Shown here: piece after piece, positions 8,496 through 17,826 of the stretch
Numbering within the stretch: position 1 is the first letter of the stretch
Layout: each line of letters opens with the position of its first letter
Source of the DNA: Fermentimonas sp.
GTDB taxonomy: Bacteria; Bacteroidota; Bacteroidia; Bacteroidales; Dysgonomonadaceae
NCBI GenBank assembly: GCA_015478775.1
Contig: JADMKP010000007.1
Location: forward strand, 372,001-436,000
Reading direction: 5' to 3'
DNA length: 64,000 nucleotides
Position numbers and translations under genes: made by a program
The notes under the pieces: generated by a model
Database searches by the model: none
Told to the model about the DNA's origin: nothing
Seen by the model: only the letters and a program-made list of their open reading frames with translations

Positions 8496-9854
8496 TTATC
8501 TATATAAAATCTTGTATTCCCAAGGTTGTAAAGCAACTTCTCCTGTGATCTCTACTTCAGTGGAATCGTTTAAATCGGAGTATTTTACACCTTTAAAATC
8601 TTCTTCTAGAGTTACGTTTAGTGATTCTCTACTAAGATTAAAGATAGCAACAATTTCACTCTCTCCTTTTGATCTTTTAAAAGACCAGACTTTTTGAGGG
8701 TGATTATTTGCTATTTCAATCATACTTCCATCCCTCTCTTGCGATTGTAGAGCGGGATGTTGCTTTTTAAGGCTATTCAGCATTTTATAAAACCCTGTGA
8801 AATCATCATTATCTGAAAAATCAATTAAGTCCTTTTCAAAGAATTCTAGTCGCTTATTCAGACCAGCCTCCTGGCCGTTATATATAAGAGGCATCCCGGG
8901 CAGTACATAAGTTAGAGCAGCAAATGTTTGAACAGCATCGCCCATACGTTCAAACTCAGTACCGTTCCATGAGTTCTCATCGTGATTTGATGTAAAATAC
9001 ATTGGTATTGCATGTTTGGGGAAGTTATTCAGCATTCTTTCTAAAGATACCCTAAGAGAATCAACAGGCTCTTTTCCTTGTGCAACCGAATTCATTTTAT
9101 GATGAAAATCCCATGCATAGTATGCATCGAATACAGATTCATTAAGTTCGGGCTTCTCTGCCTCAGCCAGGAAAAACAGATCACTTTCAATTTTCATGAG
9201 TGAATCTTTTGCCACTTCCCAGAAATCGGTAGGCAGTTCGCCCGCTACGTCGCAGCGAAAGCCGTTGATACCTGTTTCTTTAACCCAAAACATCATGCTT
9301 TCTATCATCTCATCACGCATTTCGGGTATGCTATAATCCAACTGAGCGATATCTGTCCAATCGTACATTATATTTAAATCGCCCAAACTATCTCTTACAT
9401 ACCATTCAGGATGCTCGTTTACCCACACAGCATCTCGAGAGGTGTGATTTGCAACCCAATCGAGAATCACCTTCATACCCATGCTTTGAGCCGTTTCTAC
9501 CACCTCTTTAAAATCATCGAGTGTACCAAACTCACTGTTAACCTCTATATAATCTTTGATGGAGTAATAGCTTCCAAGACTACCTTTTCTGTCTTTCTCA
9601 CCAATTGTTTGAATGGGCATAAACCATAGTATATCTACCCCTAATTCTTGTAATCGTGGAAGGTGATTGGCAAAGGCTTTAAAAGTTCCCTCGGGAGTAA
9701 ACTGACGAGTATTAACTTCATAAATAACTGCATCATAGACCCATTCGGGGTGTATACCCTTTGTAGAGGTCTCTTCCTGTTTTGTAGGCTGATTTACACA
9801 TGAAATTGTTAATAACCCAACTAAAATGAGTGAAAGCAATTTATCTATTCTCAT
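8496..9854 (-). CDS. Small GH13 alpha-amylase-family lipoprotein
   Basis: 452 residues. The signal peptide ends in lipobox Cys19 followed by Val-Asn-Gln, without acidic residues, so a periplasm-facing lipoprotein is likelier than a surface one. The GH13 barrel starts near residue 38 (DAVIYEVNTRQFTPEG) and carries Asp202 (GFRCD), Glu231 (FLAEAE) and Asp292 (TSNHDE). There is no extra binding module. It follows the MFS transporter gene by 34 bp on the same strand and is therefore part of the LacI-MFS-GH13 group. A role in trimming maltooligosaccharides before uptake is inferred. The exact specificity is unknown. Confidence 0.85.
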   Translation of the reverse strand: MRIDKLLSLILVGLLTISCVNQPTKQEETSTKGIHPEWVYDAVIYEVNTRQFTPEGTFKAFANHLPRLQELGVDILWFMPIQTIGEKDRKGSLGSYYSIKDYIEVNSEFGTLDDFKEVVETAQSMGMKVILDWVANHTSRDAVWVNEHPEWYVRDSLGDLNIMYDWTDIAQLDYSIPEMRDEMIESMMFWVKETGINGFRCDVAGELPTDFWEVAKDSLMKIESDLFFLAEAEKPELNESVFDAYYAWDFHHKMNSVAQGKEPVDSLRVSLERMLNNFPKHAIPMYFTSNHDENSWNGTEFERMGDAVQTFAALTYVLPGMPLIYNGQEAGLNKRLEFFEKDLIDFSDNDDFTGFYKMLNSLKKQHPALQSQERDGSMIEIANNHPQKVWSFKRSKGESEIVAIFNLSRESLNVTLEEDFKGVKYSDLNDSTEVEITGEVALQPWEYKILYR

Positions 9855-9888
9855 ATCAAGAGTTTGTTTTAGTTATAAAAATGTTAAA

Positions 9889-11418
9889 TTAATGCCTCCT
9901 CAATTTATATACATCGTCCTTATCCTGTACTATAAACACACTAATTGCAGCAAGTACAAGAGAAAAGCCTGCTAGCACCATTGTAAATATCACCTGTCCG
10001 TTAAACAACTCGCGAGTTATAAAACCTAGAATACTTGCAGCAAGAATTTGAGGAATTACAATAAAGAAATTGAATATACCCATGTAAGTACCCATCTTAT
10101 CGGCTGGCAGAGAACCAGTGAGAATGGCATAAGGCATAGAAAGGATACTACCCCAAGCAAAACCTACTCCAATCATAGGGATAAGTAATATGTTGGGATC
10201 CTTAATAAAATATAGAGAGATAAATGCGATACCTCCTAATGCAAGAGCTATTGAATGAGTTGCCTTGCGACCTATCTGCTTAGCTATTAAAGGAAGCAAG
10301 AATGCACTAATTGCCGAAACCCCATTATATACTGCAAACAATACACCAACCCAGTTAGCTCCCAAATTGTATAACTCTGTAGAAGAGTCGGTTGTACCGT
10401 ATATATGTTGCGTTATAGCAGGAGTTGTATAAATCCACATTGCGTAAAATGCGAGCCATGAGAAGAACTGAACAATGGCAAGTTGTCCCATAGTCTTAGG
10501 CATATGCAATAAGTCGTTCATAATACCCACTAACCCTTTTGGGTCATTAGATTTTCTGGTTATAAATGCAGAAAACAAAAGTATTAGTCCAAATACAAGA
10601 ATTAAGCCCGATACAATGTATAGTTGTGCATTATCATCATCCAGCTTAAAAGTTCTAATGAGGGCAGTAGCAAGTAGTCCGATTATTGTCCAAATGACCC
10701 CCCTTTTCATAAATTGCGCCGAAGATACGGGAAGTTTTATAATTGTTTTTATGCCAGCTGTTTTCTTTTCCTCCTCCTCAAAAGCAGCCAATTGTTCTGG
10801 CGAATACTCCTTAGAGGTAAGTACAGTATACATAACAGATGCAATAAGCACTACACCACCAATATAAAAAGAAAGTTTTACCGACTGAGGAATAACCCCT
10901 TCGGGGGCTGTATTTGCTATACCAAACCAGTTAGTGAGAATATAAGGAAGTGCAGATGCAACAACTGCTCCGGTACCGATAAAGAAACTCTGCATAGCAA
11001 ACCCCATGGTTCGCTGATCTGAGCGCAAATTGTCACCAACAAAAGCCCTAAATGGCTCCATTGAGATATTGATTGAAGCATCCATTATCCATAACATACC
11101 TGCTGCAATCCACAGAGAGGGTGAGTTGGGCATAAATATAAGTGCAATAGTTGTGAAAATTGCACCTATCATAAAATATGGTCGCCTTCTTCCAAACCTA
11201 TTCCATGTCTTATCGCTGAGATGACCGATTATAGGCTGTACAATTAATCCGGTTATAGGAGCAGCTATCCACAAGATTGGTATATCTTCAATTCTGGCAC
11301 CTAAGGTTTCAAATATTCTACTTACGTTGGCATTTTGTAAGGCAAAGCCAAATTGGATACCCATGAAACCGAAGCTCATGTTCCAAATCTCCCAAAAAGA
11401 TAATTTCTTTTTCCTCAT
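9889..11418 (-). CDS. MFS sugar transporter, SLC45/maltose-permease type
   Basis: 509 residues with about 12 hydrophobic segments. It starts with SFWEIWNMSFGFMGIQFGFALQ-type residues and has the loop signature SDKTWNRFGRRRPY near 68-81, typical of GPH/SLC45-like sugar permeases. In many Bacteroidota this family sits beside LacI regulators and maltose enzymes and moves maltose or maltodextrin across the inner membrane. Here it is flanked by a LacI gene upstream and a GH13 gene downstream, all on one strand. A TATATTTG box just upstream gives it its own promoter. Maltose as substrate is inferred from context. Confidence 0.85.
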   Translation of the reverse strand: MRKKKLSFWEIWNMSFGFMGIQFGFALQNANVSRIFETLGARIEDIPILWIAAPITGLIVQPIIGHLSDKTWNRFGRRRPYFMIGAIFTTIALIFMPNSPSLWIAAGMLWIMDASINISMEPFRAFVGDNLRSDQRTMGFAMQSFFIGTGAVVASALPYILTNWFGIANTAPEGVIPQSVKLSFYIGGVVLIASVMYTVLTSKEYSPEQLAAFEEEEKKTAGIKTIIKLPVSSAQFMKRGVIWTIIGLLATALIRTFKLDDDNAQLYIVSGLILVFGLILLFSAFITRKSNDPKGLVGIMNDLLHMPKTMGQLAIVQFFSWLAFYAMWIYTTPAITQHIYGTTDSSTELYNLGANWVGVLFAVYNGVSAISAFLLPLIAKQIGRKATHSIALALGGIAFISLYFIKDPNILLIPMIGVGFAWGSILSMPYAILTGSLPADKMGTYMGIFNFFIVIPQILAASILGFITRELFNGQVIFTMVLAGFSLVLAAISVFIVQDKDDVYKLRRH

Positions 11419-11440
11419 GCTGTTTAGATTGTATATATAA

Positions 11441-11449
11441 GCAAATATA
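11441..11449 (-). promoter_or_regulatory. Promoter -7 box of the MFS-GH13 operon
   Basis: On the minus strand the bases read TATATTTGC, an exact TAnnTTTG match, about 22 bases before the transporter ATG. No clear -33 element at the usual spacing was found. Confidence 0.5.
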
Positions 11450-11498
11450 CGCGCTTTTATCAGATCATATTTTACAATACAACCAGTTATCCCAAATA

Positions 11499-12539
11499 TT
11501 ATTTATGCAATCGAGTGCATTTTGTTGATTCTTTGACTACTAACTCTGTTTTTATAAGTCTGTTTACCATTCCTTCCCTAACTTCTTTTCCTTCGATACG
11601 ATTTATGAGAAGTCGAACTGACTCTTTACCCATTTTGAAGCCATGCTGATCTACACTTGTCATTCTTGGGTATGTTACCTCCGTTAAGAAGCTATTAGTG
11701 AAACCACAAACAGAGATATCTGTGGGAACATCGTATCCGAACGATTTTGCAATTTGTATACATATTGCCCCTACCTCATCATTGATACAGAAAAACGCAT
11801 CTGGCGCAACATCTTCTTTTAACATTTGAGGGATAACGTCTTTAGCCATTTCAATTGTATCGCATATCTTCATGAGGTTTTTATCAACCGGCAACTTATG
11901 TTTTAACAACGCATCCTCATATCCCATACGTCTGTTGTTTGAGATTGGCAATTGTGGGGTAGACCCAAGAAATGCAATTCTAGTGCACCCCGTTTGTATA
12001 AGATGCTCTACTGCATTGAAAGAACCTGTATAATCATCCACAACTACTTTATCGGTATTTAGACCAGTACAAATACGATCGAAAAAAATTAGATGAACAT
12101 TATTATCTAAAATATCTTGAAAGTGATTAAACTTATCAGTTTTTTTTGATTGCGAAACAAGTATTCCGCACACTCTTGCTTCAAGAAGAGTTTCTACACT
12201 TCTGACTTCTCTTTTATAATCCTCGTTTGAGTGAGCAATAAGTAGATTATAGCCCTCTTTTTCGGCCTCTTGCTGAATTCCATCCAACACAGTAGAAAAA
12301 AAGTAATGCACAATTTCTGGTACAATTACTCCAATAGTGTTGTTTTTATTTGTTCTGAGTTGTAACGCTAGTAAATTTGGTTTATACTTATGTTCTTTTG
12401 CATATTTTTGTACAATGACTCGGGTTTCTTTACTTATAGCAGGATGATTACGCATTGCTCTGGAAACAGTTGAAGGAGCTAAATTAAGTGCTTTTGCGAT
12501 ATCTTTTAAAGTAATTTGTCCCATTATAAAACTATACAT
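11499..12539 (-). CDS. LacI-family transcriptional regulator (maltose/starch type)
   Basis: 346 residues. The N-terminal helix-turn-helix reads ITLKDIAKALNLAPSTVSRA (about 9-28), followed by the hinge KPNLLALQLR and a periplasmic-binding-protein-like effector domain (TIGVIVPEIVHYFF onward, about 67-335). An internal ATG at codon 6 (12524) is an equally good start and would begin right at MGQITLKDIA. LacI proteins repress or activate sugar genes in response to a sugar ligand. The transporter and GH13 genes lie immediately downstream on the same strand, and the arginine deiminase gene diverges 119 bp away. Control of the neighbouring maltose genes is the natural inference. Confidence 0.9.
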   Translation of the reverse strand: MYSFIMGQITLKDIAKALNLAPSTVSRAMRNHPAISKETRVIVQKYAKEHKYKPNLLALQLRTNKNNTIGVIVPEIVHYFFSTVLDGIQQEAEKEGYNLLIAHSNEDYKREVRSVETLLEARVCGILVSQSKKTDKFNHFQDILDNNVHLIFFDRICTGLNTDKVVVDDYTGSFNAVEHLIQTGCTRIAFLGSTPQLPISNNRRMGYEDALLKHKLPVDKNLMKICDTIEMAKDVIPQMLKEDVAPDAFFCINDEVGAICIQIAKSFGYDVPTDISVCGFTNSFLTEVTYPRMTSVDQHGFKMGKESVRLLINRIEGKEVREGMVNRLIKTELVVKESTKCTRLHK

Positions 12540-12607
12540 TTGAAATTAAGAGAAGTATATATCAAAAATAGAGAAAATAACACAAGAAATCAATCAATAA
12601 GCAAAAA

Positions 12608-12632
12608 AAGACGTCTTAAATTAATATCTTTG
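12608..12632 (+). promoter_or_regulatory. arcA promoter -7 box with an adjacent 10-bp CG-centred palindrome
   Basis: TATCTTTG (12625-12632) is a consensus -7 element 26 bases before the arcA ATG. Seven bases upstream lies the perfect palindrome AAGACGTCTT (12608-12617), shaped like a LacI-type operator core. The divergent neighbour encodes a LacI protein, but binding is only a guess. Confidence 0.45.
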
Positions 12633-12658
12633 TTAAAACTAATCATTTTTATAGTATT

Positions 12659-13915
12659 ATGAATTCTTCAAAAATAACCTTGAATGTACAGTCGGAAGTA
12701 GGCAAACTTGATGCAGTTCTCACACATTATCCCGGACCAGAGGTTGAGAATATGACTCCTCGTAATGCTCAAAGAGCGTTATATAGTGATATCCTGAATT
12801 TATCTATAGCACGCAAAGAGTATGATCAATTATTGGGAGTATTAAGAAAAAGCTCGAAAGTATATGAAGTTTCGGATTTGCTTACAGATGTACTAAAGAG
12901 AGACGACTTGAAAGAAAATTTGATTAGAAATATCTGCGAAATGGAGCAGGTAAAAGGATATACCGATTACTTGATGAATCTGCCAGCCTCATTGCTTTCA
13001 AAATTTCTTATAGAAGGCTTACCCATTCAAATAAATACGTTAACAGATTTTCTGCGAGATGAGTATTATGCTTTACAACCCCTGTATAACTTCTATTTTA
13101 CGAGAGACCCATCAGTAGTGATTGGCAATAAAGCATTGATATGCAAAATGGCAAATGGTGTAAGATTGCGTGAGTCTCTAATTTTGGATGCGATATTTAA
13201 GAGCGACTTGGCATTTAGCACAAAAGTAATTAACAGTTACGACTTATCGCGAAACAACAGCGAGGTTAAGATTGAAGGAGGGGATGTGCTTGTTATTAGA
13301 GAGGATATTTTGCTTATTGGCAATGGCTCAAGAACAAGCGCTCAGGGTATAGATATGCTAGTTAAAGAGTTTTGCAAAATAGGCACAGGCGGCAAGCATG
13401 TTATAATACAACAATTGCCAGAATCTCCTGAATCGTTTATCCATCTTGATATGGTTTTTACCATGCTCGACACAAATACAGCAATGGTTTATAAACCTCT
13501 AATATTAGAAAGTTCGCCTTATCAAACTGTTCATATGGAAATTGATAATGGCAAAGTTGTGAAAATCTCATCTGCTAGTAATATCCTTAGTGTAACCAGT
13601 AAGTTGGGGATTGAAATTGAGCCAATAGTATGTGGCGGAAAAGCTGATGAGTGGGATCAGGAAAGGGAACAATGGCATAGTGGAGCAAACTTTTTAGCGA
13701 TTGCTCCCGGCAAAGTTATATCCTATGCACGTAATATTCACACACTTGAAGAACTAAATAAAAATGGTTATGAAATAGTTACCGCAAGCGATATAATAGA
13801 AGAAAGGTCCCACCTGGATGGCATGGGCAAATGTGTAATAACAATAGAAGGATCAGAGCTACCTCGCGGTGGAGGAGGGCCCCGATGCATGACTATGCCT
13901 CTTTTACGATCTTAA
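12659..13915 (+). CDS. arcA: Arginine deiminase
   Basis: 418 residues, the usual length. Motifs visible are the guanidino-binding FTRDP (about 147-151), EGGD near 203, the catalytic His within FIHLDMVFTMLD (about 259-270), HSGANF near 338 and the catalytic Cys410 in the C-terminal GGGGPRCMTMP. The enzyme converts L-arginine to citrulline and ammonia, the first step of the arginine dihydrolase energy pathway, and is cytoplasmic. No ornithine carbamoyltransferase or carbamate kinase gene is adjacent, so the rest of the pathway, if present, is elsewhere. It is transcribed alone from its own promoter. Confidence 0.95.
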   Translation: MNSSKITLNVQSEVGKLDAVLTHYPGPEVENMTPRNAQRALYSDILNLSIARKEYDQLLGVLRKSSKVYEVSDLLTDVLKRDDLKENLIRNICEMEQVKGYTDYLMNLPASLLSKFLIEGLPIQINTLTDFLRDEYYALQPLYNFYFTRDPSVVIGNKALICKMANGVRLRESLILDAIFKSDLAFSTKVINSYDLSRNNSEVKIEGGDVLVIREDILLIGNGSRTSAQGIDMLVKEFCKIGTGGKHVIIQQLPESPESFIHLDMVFTMLDTNTAMVYKPLILESSPYQTVHMEIDNGKVVKISSASNILSVTSKLGIEIEPIVCGGKADEWDQEREQWHSGANFLAIAPGKVISYARNIHTLEELNKNGYEIVTASDIIEERSHLDGMGKCVITIEGSELPRGGGGPRCMTMPLLRS

Positions 13916-13928
13916 TAAAGTAGTGTGA

Positions 13929-14789
13929 TTACCCCACTTCAATAATAAGATATTTAGTTAAACTCCAGAAACGTTGAGTATCGGTGATTCTAAAAGTTAG
14001 ATTTCCATCGTTACCTGTTACAAACTCATATGTTCCTTCGGGATGAGTTGACCACAACTTACCCGATTTGTCTAAAAGAGGAATTTCTGTAGTCTCACGA
14101 ATATCAATCTGCAAGAAATAATCTTTGTTGAATGTGTCCTGCAAAACACGTGTTGATCTTAAAAATCCACCTGAAAGAATCTTCTGATCTTTAAGTTCAT
14201 TTATCGTTCCAAATACATAGTATGCAGTATTAAGAGATTTTTCCTGCTCCCTTATTGTAGCAGATTGCTGCTCAGCTTCAACTGCCAGTGAGGTTATATC
14301 TTGCGAAAGTTGTGTAATTTGCTCATCTTTAAGAGCCAGTTCAGCCTGTAAATCAGAAAGTCTACCAGCACTAGCAACCATTTCATTATTGAGTCTACTA
14401 ATAGTATTTTTGAGAGCAGCAACTTCTTTGTTGTTGCTACTATATTTTCTATTCAACTCGTCAAGCTGCTGTTTATTGCGTTGCAGTATTTCATTTATCA
14501 TGTTGAAATTATCATTTACCCTTTGCTTGGTATCCTGACTCATTTCGCCCTGATTTGCAGACTGGGTAGAAATATACTTTTCGGCCTCCCTTATCTTTTC
14601 AAAATTAGCTTCCACCTCACTTATAACAGACATCATTTCCGCAGCTTCTCCCTCAACATCTGCAGATTGCATTAAAAGAGAATCGCGTTGAGCTTGAAGC
14701 TCTTTATATTCTTTTGATTCTCTTACATTTGTACATGAAACTACCAGTCCCACTAGAAGTAAAATCCATAAATTCTTCATAAATAACAT
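13929..14789 (-). CDS. Coiled-coil lipoprotein of unknown function
   Basis: I do not recognise a named family. 286 residues; the ATG at codon 4 (14780) gives a cleaner signal peptide (MKNLWILLLVGLVVSC) with lipobox Cys. Residues about 25-190 are a long Glu/Gln/Lys-rich coiled coil with heptad character. The last 95 residues form a predicted beta-rich domain (LNTAYYVFGTINELKDQ, FVTGNDGNLTFRI). The likely location is the inner leaflet of the outer membrane, projecting into the periplasm. It lies 16 bp downstream of rsmI on the same strand, so the two may be co-transcribed. Confidence 0.8.
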   Translation of the reverse strand: MLFMKNLWILLLVGLVVSCTNVRESKEYKELQAQRDSLLMQSADVEGEAAEMMSVISEVEANFEKIREAEKYISTQSANQGEMSQDTKQRVNDNFNMINEILQRNKQQLDELNRKYSSNNKEVAALKNTISRLNNEMVASAGRLSDLQAELALKDEQITQLSQDITSLAVEAEQQSATIREQEKSLNTAYYVFGTINELKDQKILSGGFLRSTRVLQDTFNKDYFLQIDIRETTEIPLLDKSGKLWSTHPEGTYEFVTGNDGNLTFRITDTQRFWSLTKYLIIEVG

Positions 14790-14805
14790 AGTTTATTTAT
14801 TAATA

Positions 14806-15477
14806 TTAAGCTTTTCCAGCAACTACTATAACAAACTCACCTCTCGGTTCGTTTGATGTAAAGTAAATAATCAACTCTTTAAGTGTTCCTCTTATTGTTT
14901 CGGCAAAAAGTTTTGATATCTCACGTGAAACAGATGCCGCTCTTTCATCGCCTAAATACTCAGCAAGCTGAGTTAATGTTTTTACTACTCTATAAGGAGA
15001 TTCGTAAAACACCATTGTTCGTTCTTCTTCTGCAAGCTGTTTAAATCGTGTTTGCCTCCCTTTCTTATGAGGCAAAAAGCCTTCGAAGCAAAACCTGTCA
15101 TTGGGCAAACCCGACTCCACCAATGCGGGAACAAATGCTGTTGCACCTGGCAGACACTCTACCTTAATACCTTTTTGAATGCATGCTCTCACAAGTAAAA
15201 AACCGGGATCGGAAATAGCAGGAGTACCTGCATCCGAAATAAGTGCAATTGTTTCGCCCAGTTCTAATCTTGCAATAATATTATCAGTAGTTTTATGCTC
15301 ATTAAACTTATGATGCGAGTGCATATGAGTTTCTACTCCTAAATGCTTGAGTAGAAAACCACTTGTGCGAGTATCTTCTGCTAAAATAAGATCAGACTCT
15401 TTTAAAACATTAATCGCTCTCAATGTTATATCTTCCAAATTACCTATTGGTGTGGGTACAACGTATAGTTTTCCCAT
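14806..15477 (-). CDS. rsmI: 16S rRNA (cytidine-1402-2'-O)-methyltransferase
   Basis: 223 residues. It opens with the family signature GKLYVVPTPIGNLEDITLRA, then AEDTRTSGFLLKH, ISDAGTPAISDPG (about 80-92) and PGATAFVPAL, all hallmarks of the tetrapyrrole-methylase-fold RsmI. It methylates the 2'-O of C1402 in 16S rRNA with SAM, fine-tuning the P-site. The C-terminal extension of longer RsmI proteins is absent, as is common in Bacteroidota. It follows the KEREL-repeat coiled-coil gene by 5 bp. Confidence 0.95.
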   Translation of the reverse strand: MGKLYVVPTPIGNLEDITLRAINVLKESDLILAEDTRTSGFLLKHLGVETHMHSHHKFNEHKTTDNIIARLELGETIALISDAGTPAISDPGFLLVRACIQKGIKVECLPGATAFVPALVESGLPNDRFCFEGFLPHKKGRQTRFKQLAEEERTMVFYESPYRVVKTLTQLAEYLGDERAASVSREISKLFAETIRGTLKELIIYFTSNEPRGEFVIVVAGKA

Positions 15478-15482
15478 CTTGT

Positions 15483-16274
15483 TTACTTAAATCCTTTTCT
15501 TACGACTAAAAGGAAGTCGTTGACTATTTGATTTTCGAAATCCCAATTATTGTTGTCACGTAAATACTTTTCGGCTTCTTCGTACGACTCAAAGCTGTTG
15601 AGTTGTTCGAGAATATTGTTCATCTCGTTTCTGTTATTATTAAAAAGCTCTCTTTGAAATAAAAACCGATCGTTTAAGCTAACACCTCTTTTAATATCTA
15701 TAATGTGCATAGGCCCACTTATGTTGCTCTTTTGGAAAACCTCTTCTGGGGGAAGTGGATTTCGATATTCAGGGAGCACGAACCCTTCGGCATAAACATT
15801 TCGGAGGGGAGCTTGATCATCGACATTAACGGGCTCAATTACTTCTGGGGTATAAATCTCATCGGCCTCTTTCACAGGCTCTTTTTCTAAATCATTTGCC
15901 AGTTCTATCTCCCTTTGTTTCTCTTTAACCAAATCCTTGGCAAGTTCTCTCTCCTTTTGCTTCTCTTTTTCTATACCCTTGGCTAGTTCTCTCTCAATCT
16001 CTCTGGCCTTTTCGAGTTCTATCTCCTGAGTTTTTCCTTTCTTCTCAGACTCAGAAAGGAAAAATACTAATTTCTCCATCTGCTTTTTCATATCATCAAC
16101 CTGCACAAACTCTAGTTTATGGAGTAGTTGAGAAATCTCCTGAGTTCTTTCAAAAGATTCTCTAAAAAAAGAGAAAGGCATGGAGTCACTATTCTTTATT
16201 TCAAGAACACTGTTTTCCAAAAATTTTAATTCACTTAACAGTTTATCTATATACGTATTTCTATTTTCTGACAT
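15483..16274 (-). CDS. Conserved Bacteroidota coiled-coil protein with 14-residue charged repeats
   Basis: 263 residues, no signal peptide or membrane segment, so probably cytoplasmic. The N-terminal 80 residues are helical. Residues 85-138 are extremely rich in Glu/Lys with a 14-residue unit of the form ERELAKxLxKEKQK repeated three times. The C-terminal domain (about 175-263, SGPMHIIDIKRGVSLNDRFLFQ... in short pieces RFLFQRELF and SYEEAEKYL) resembles a region shared by many Bacteroidota hypothetical proteins. Function is unknown. It is likely co-transcribed with rsmI (5-bp gap). Confidence 0.75.
   Translation of the reverse strand: MSENRNTYIDKLLSELKFLENSVLEIKNSDSMPFSFFRESFERTQEISQLLHKLEFVQVDDMKKQMEKLVFFLSESEKKGKTQEIELEKAREIERELAKGIEKEKQKERELAKDLVKEKQREIELANDLEKEPVKEADEIYTPEVIEPVNVDDQAPLRNVYAEGFVLPEYRNPLPPEEVFQKSNISGPMHIIDIKRGVSLNDRFLFQRELFNNNRNEMNNILEQLNSFESYEEAEKYLRDNNNWDFENQIVNDFLLVVRKGFK
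15870..15995 (-). repeat. Three tandem 42-bp units encoding 14-residue charged repeats
   Basis: Codons 94-135 of the coiled-coil gene encode ERELAKGIEKEKQK, ERELAKDLVKEKQR and EIELANDLEKEPVK in succession. The DNA copies are similar but not identical, so this is an old in-frame expansion that could vary in number between strains. Confidence 0.6.
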
Positions 16275-16348
16275 TTAATTTTCCTTTTAAAATGCTCAAT
16301 AAAGCACACAATGTGCAATTGACTCAACACTTTAGCTTACAAAGCTAA

Positions 16349-17776
16349 TCATATTTTAGGAAGCTCTACAAATTCATCAGGTAAATTTACAAGATATAAC
16401 TTTTGAGTGGACCTTGTGATAGAAGTATAAAGCCATCTGTAGAAATTTTCACCCATATACGATTTCTGAATATAACCTAAGTCGAGAAAAACATTTTTCC
16501 ACTCTCCGCCCTGAGCCTTATGACATGTTACGGCGTAACCGTACTTTGTTTGCAGTGCATTAAAAAATGGATCGTTTTTCACCTTTTTATACCTCAGTCG
16601 TTTTTGAGAAACATCTTGATAATCTTCCATTACATTAGTAAAAAGTTGATTATTCTGTTCTCGTGTTAAACCGGGAACTTCAGAATGTAAAACATCGAGG
16701 TTTATCTTGGCTTCAAACTCAATATCATACTCACGATGATATAATACAACATTACAAAACCTAAACCCATATAGCTCCTCCGTACCTCTTACACGCTGAA
16801 CTACTACAAACTCTCCATTGGCCAGAAAATCGAGATTTTCATACTCTTCAATCCAAAAATAATTATTTTTTGTAATCATAAGAATATCTCCCGTCGATAG
16901 TTCTTCTTCTCTATATAGTACAGAGTTTCGGATGCCATTGTTGTATGCATTGACTCTTTTATTTGAACGCGATATAACAATAGTTTCCTCCTCTCCATCT
17001 CTGCTATATGCATCAGAAATCTCTGCTATAAGATCATTTCCGGTTATTCTTTTAACATCAGAAAAACCATCTACCTTCAATTTAGGGTAGTCATCAGTAT
17101 CAGCAAACAAAAGCAAATTTCTTAATGCAGTTGCATTATAAAGAATGCCGGATTCAATCTCTTGGCGAACAATTTCAGTTAATGTGGCTTCAGTCACACT
17201 AAGTGAATATGATTGTAAGACATCACGATTGAGGGCTGGGCTGCTATCTTGTTTTACAGGAGGCAGCTGTGCATCATCTCCAATGATTAGCATACGGCAA
17301 CCTTGGGAAGAATATACATACTCGATTAAATCATCTAATAATCTTCCGGTGCCAAAGATTGAGAAATCGGGAGATTCGTTACTGATCATAGACGCCTCAT
17401 CAACTATAAAAAGTGTATGCTTATGCAGATTTTCTGAAAGTGCAAAATGAGGGGCCCCCTCGGCAAACTTCTGTTGTCGATATATTTTTTTGTGGATAGT
17501 GTAAGCTTGACTAGCAGCGTAACCTGAAAAGACTTTTGCTGCACGGCCAGTTGGAGCAAGTAAAACGCTTTTTTGCTTAAACTGGGTCATGGTTTTAACC
17601 AAACTACCAATAAGTGAAGACTTTCCTGTTCCGGCATAACCAGTTAGTAAAAAAATTTGATCATTTAGGTCGGAATACAAAAAGGTGGAAATCAATTCGA
17701 GTGCATATTTTTGGTCACTTGTGAATTCAAAAGGGAAATTTTCATTGATTTTCTCAATAAAGAAACGATTTATCAT
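16349..17776 (-). CDS. AAA-family DNA helicase of the PIF1/RecD-like type
   Basis: 475 residues. Walker A GYAGTGKSS at 46-54, Walker B-type LFIVDEASMIS near 128-138, GDDAQLPPVKQDS (motif III-like) near 172, and the C-terminal UvrD_C_2-type motif GYAVTCHKAQGGEW near 417-430 followed by RWLYTSITRSTQKLYL. This is the superfamily 1B arrangement used by RecD2/PIF1-like 5'-3' helicases; the long N-terminal region of RecD2 is missing. Probably acts on DNA in repair or replication. It stands alone between the coiled-coil gene and a divergent membrane-protein gene. Confidence 0.85.
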   Translation of the reverse strand: MINRFFIEKINENFPFEFTSDQKYALELISTFLYSDLNDQIFLLTGYAGTGKSSLIGSLVKTMTQFKQKSVLLAPTGRAAKVFSGYAASQAYTIHKKIYRQQKFAEGAPHFALSENLHKHTLFIVDEASMISNESPDFSIFGTGRLLDDLIEYVYSSQGCRMLIIGDDAQLPPVKQDSSPALNRDVLQSYSLSVTEATLTEIVRQEIESGILYNATALRNLLLFADTDDYPKLKVDGFSDVKRITGNDLIAEISDAYSRDGEEETIVISRSNKRVNAYNNGIRNSVLYREEELSTGDILMITKNNYFWIEEYENLDFLANGEFVVVQRVRGTEELYGFRFCNVVLYHREYDIEFEAKINLDVLHSEVPGLTREQNNQLFTNVMEDYQDVSQKRLRYKKVKNDPFFNALQTKYGYAVTCHKAQGGEWKNVFLDLGYIQKSYMGENFYRWLYTSITRSTQKLYLVNLPDEFVELPKI

Positions 17777-17826
17777 ATTTTACGGTTATTTTTCTGGTAA
17801 AAGTAGCATAATTATCATTCTTTTTC

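Noticed and set aside
10475-11224. Plus-strand frames opposite the MFS transporter gene
   Set aside because: They are antisense shadows of a well-supported membrane transporter and show no domain.
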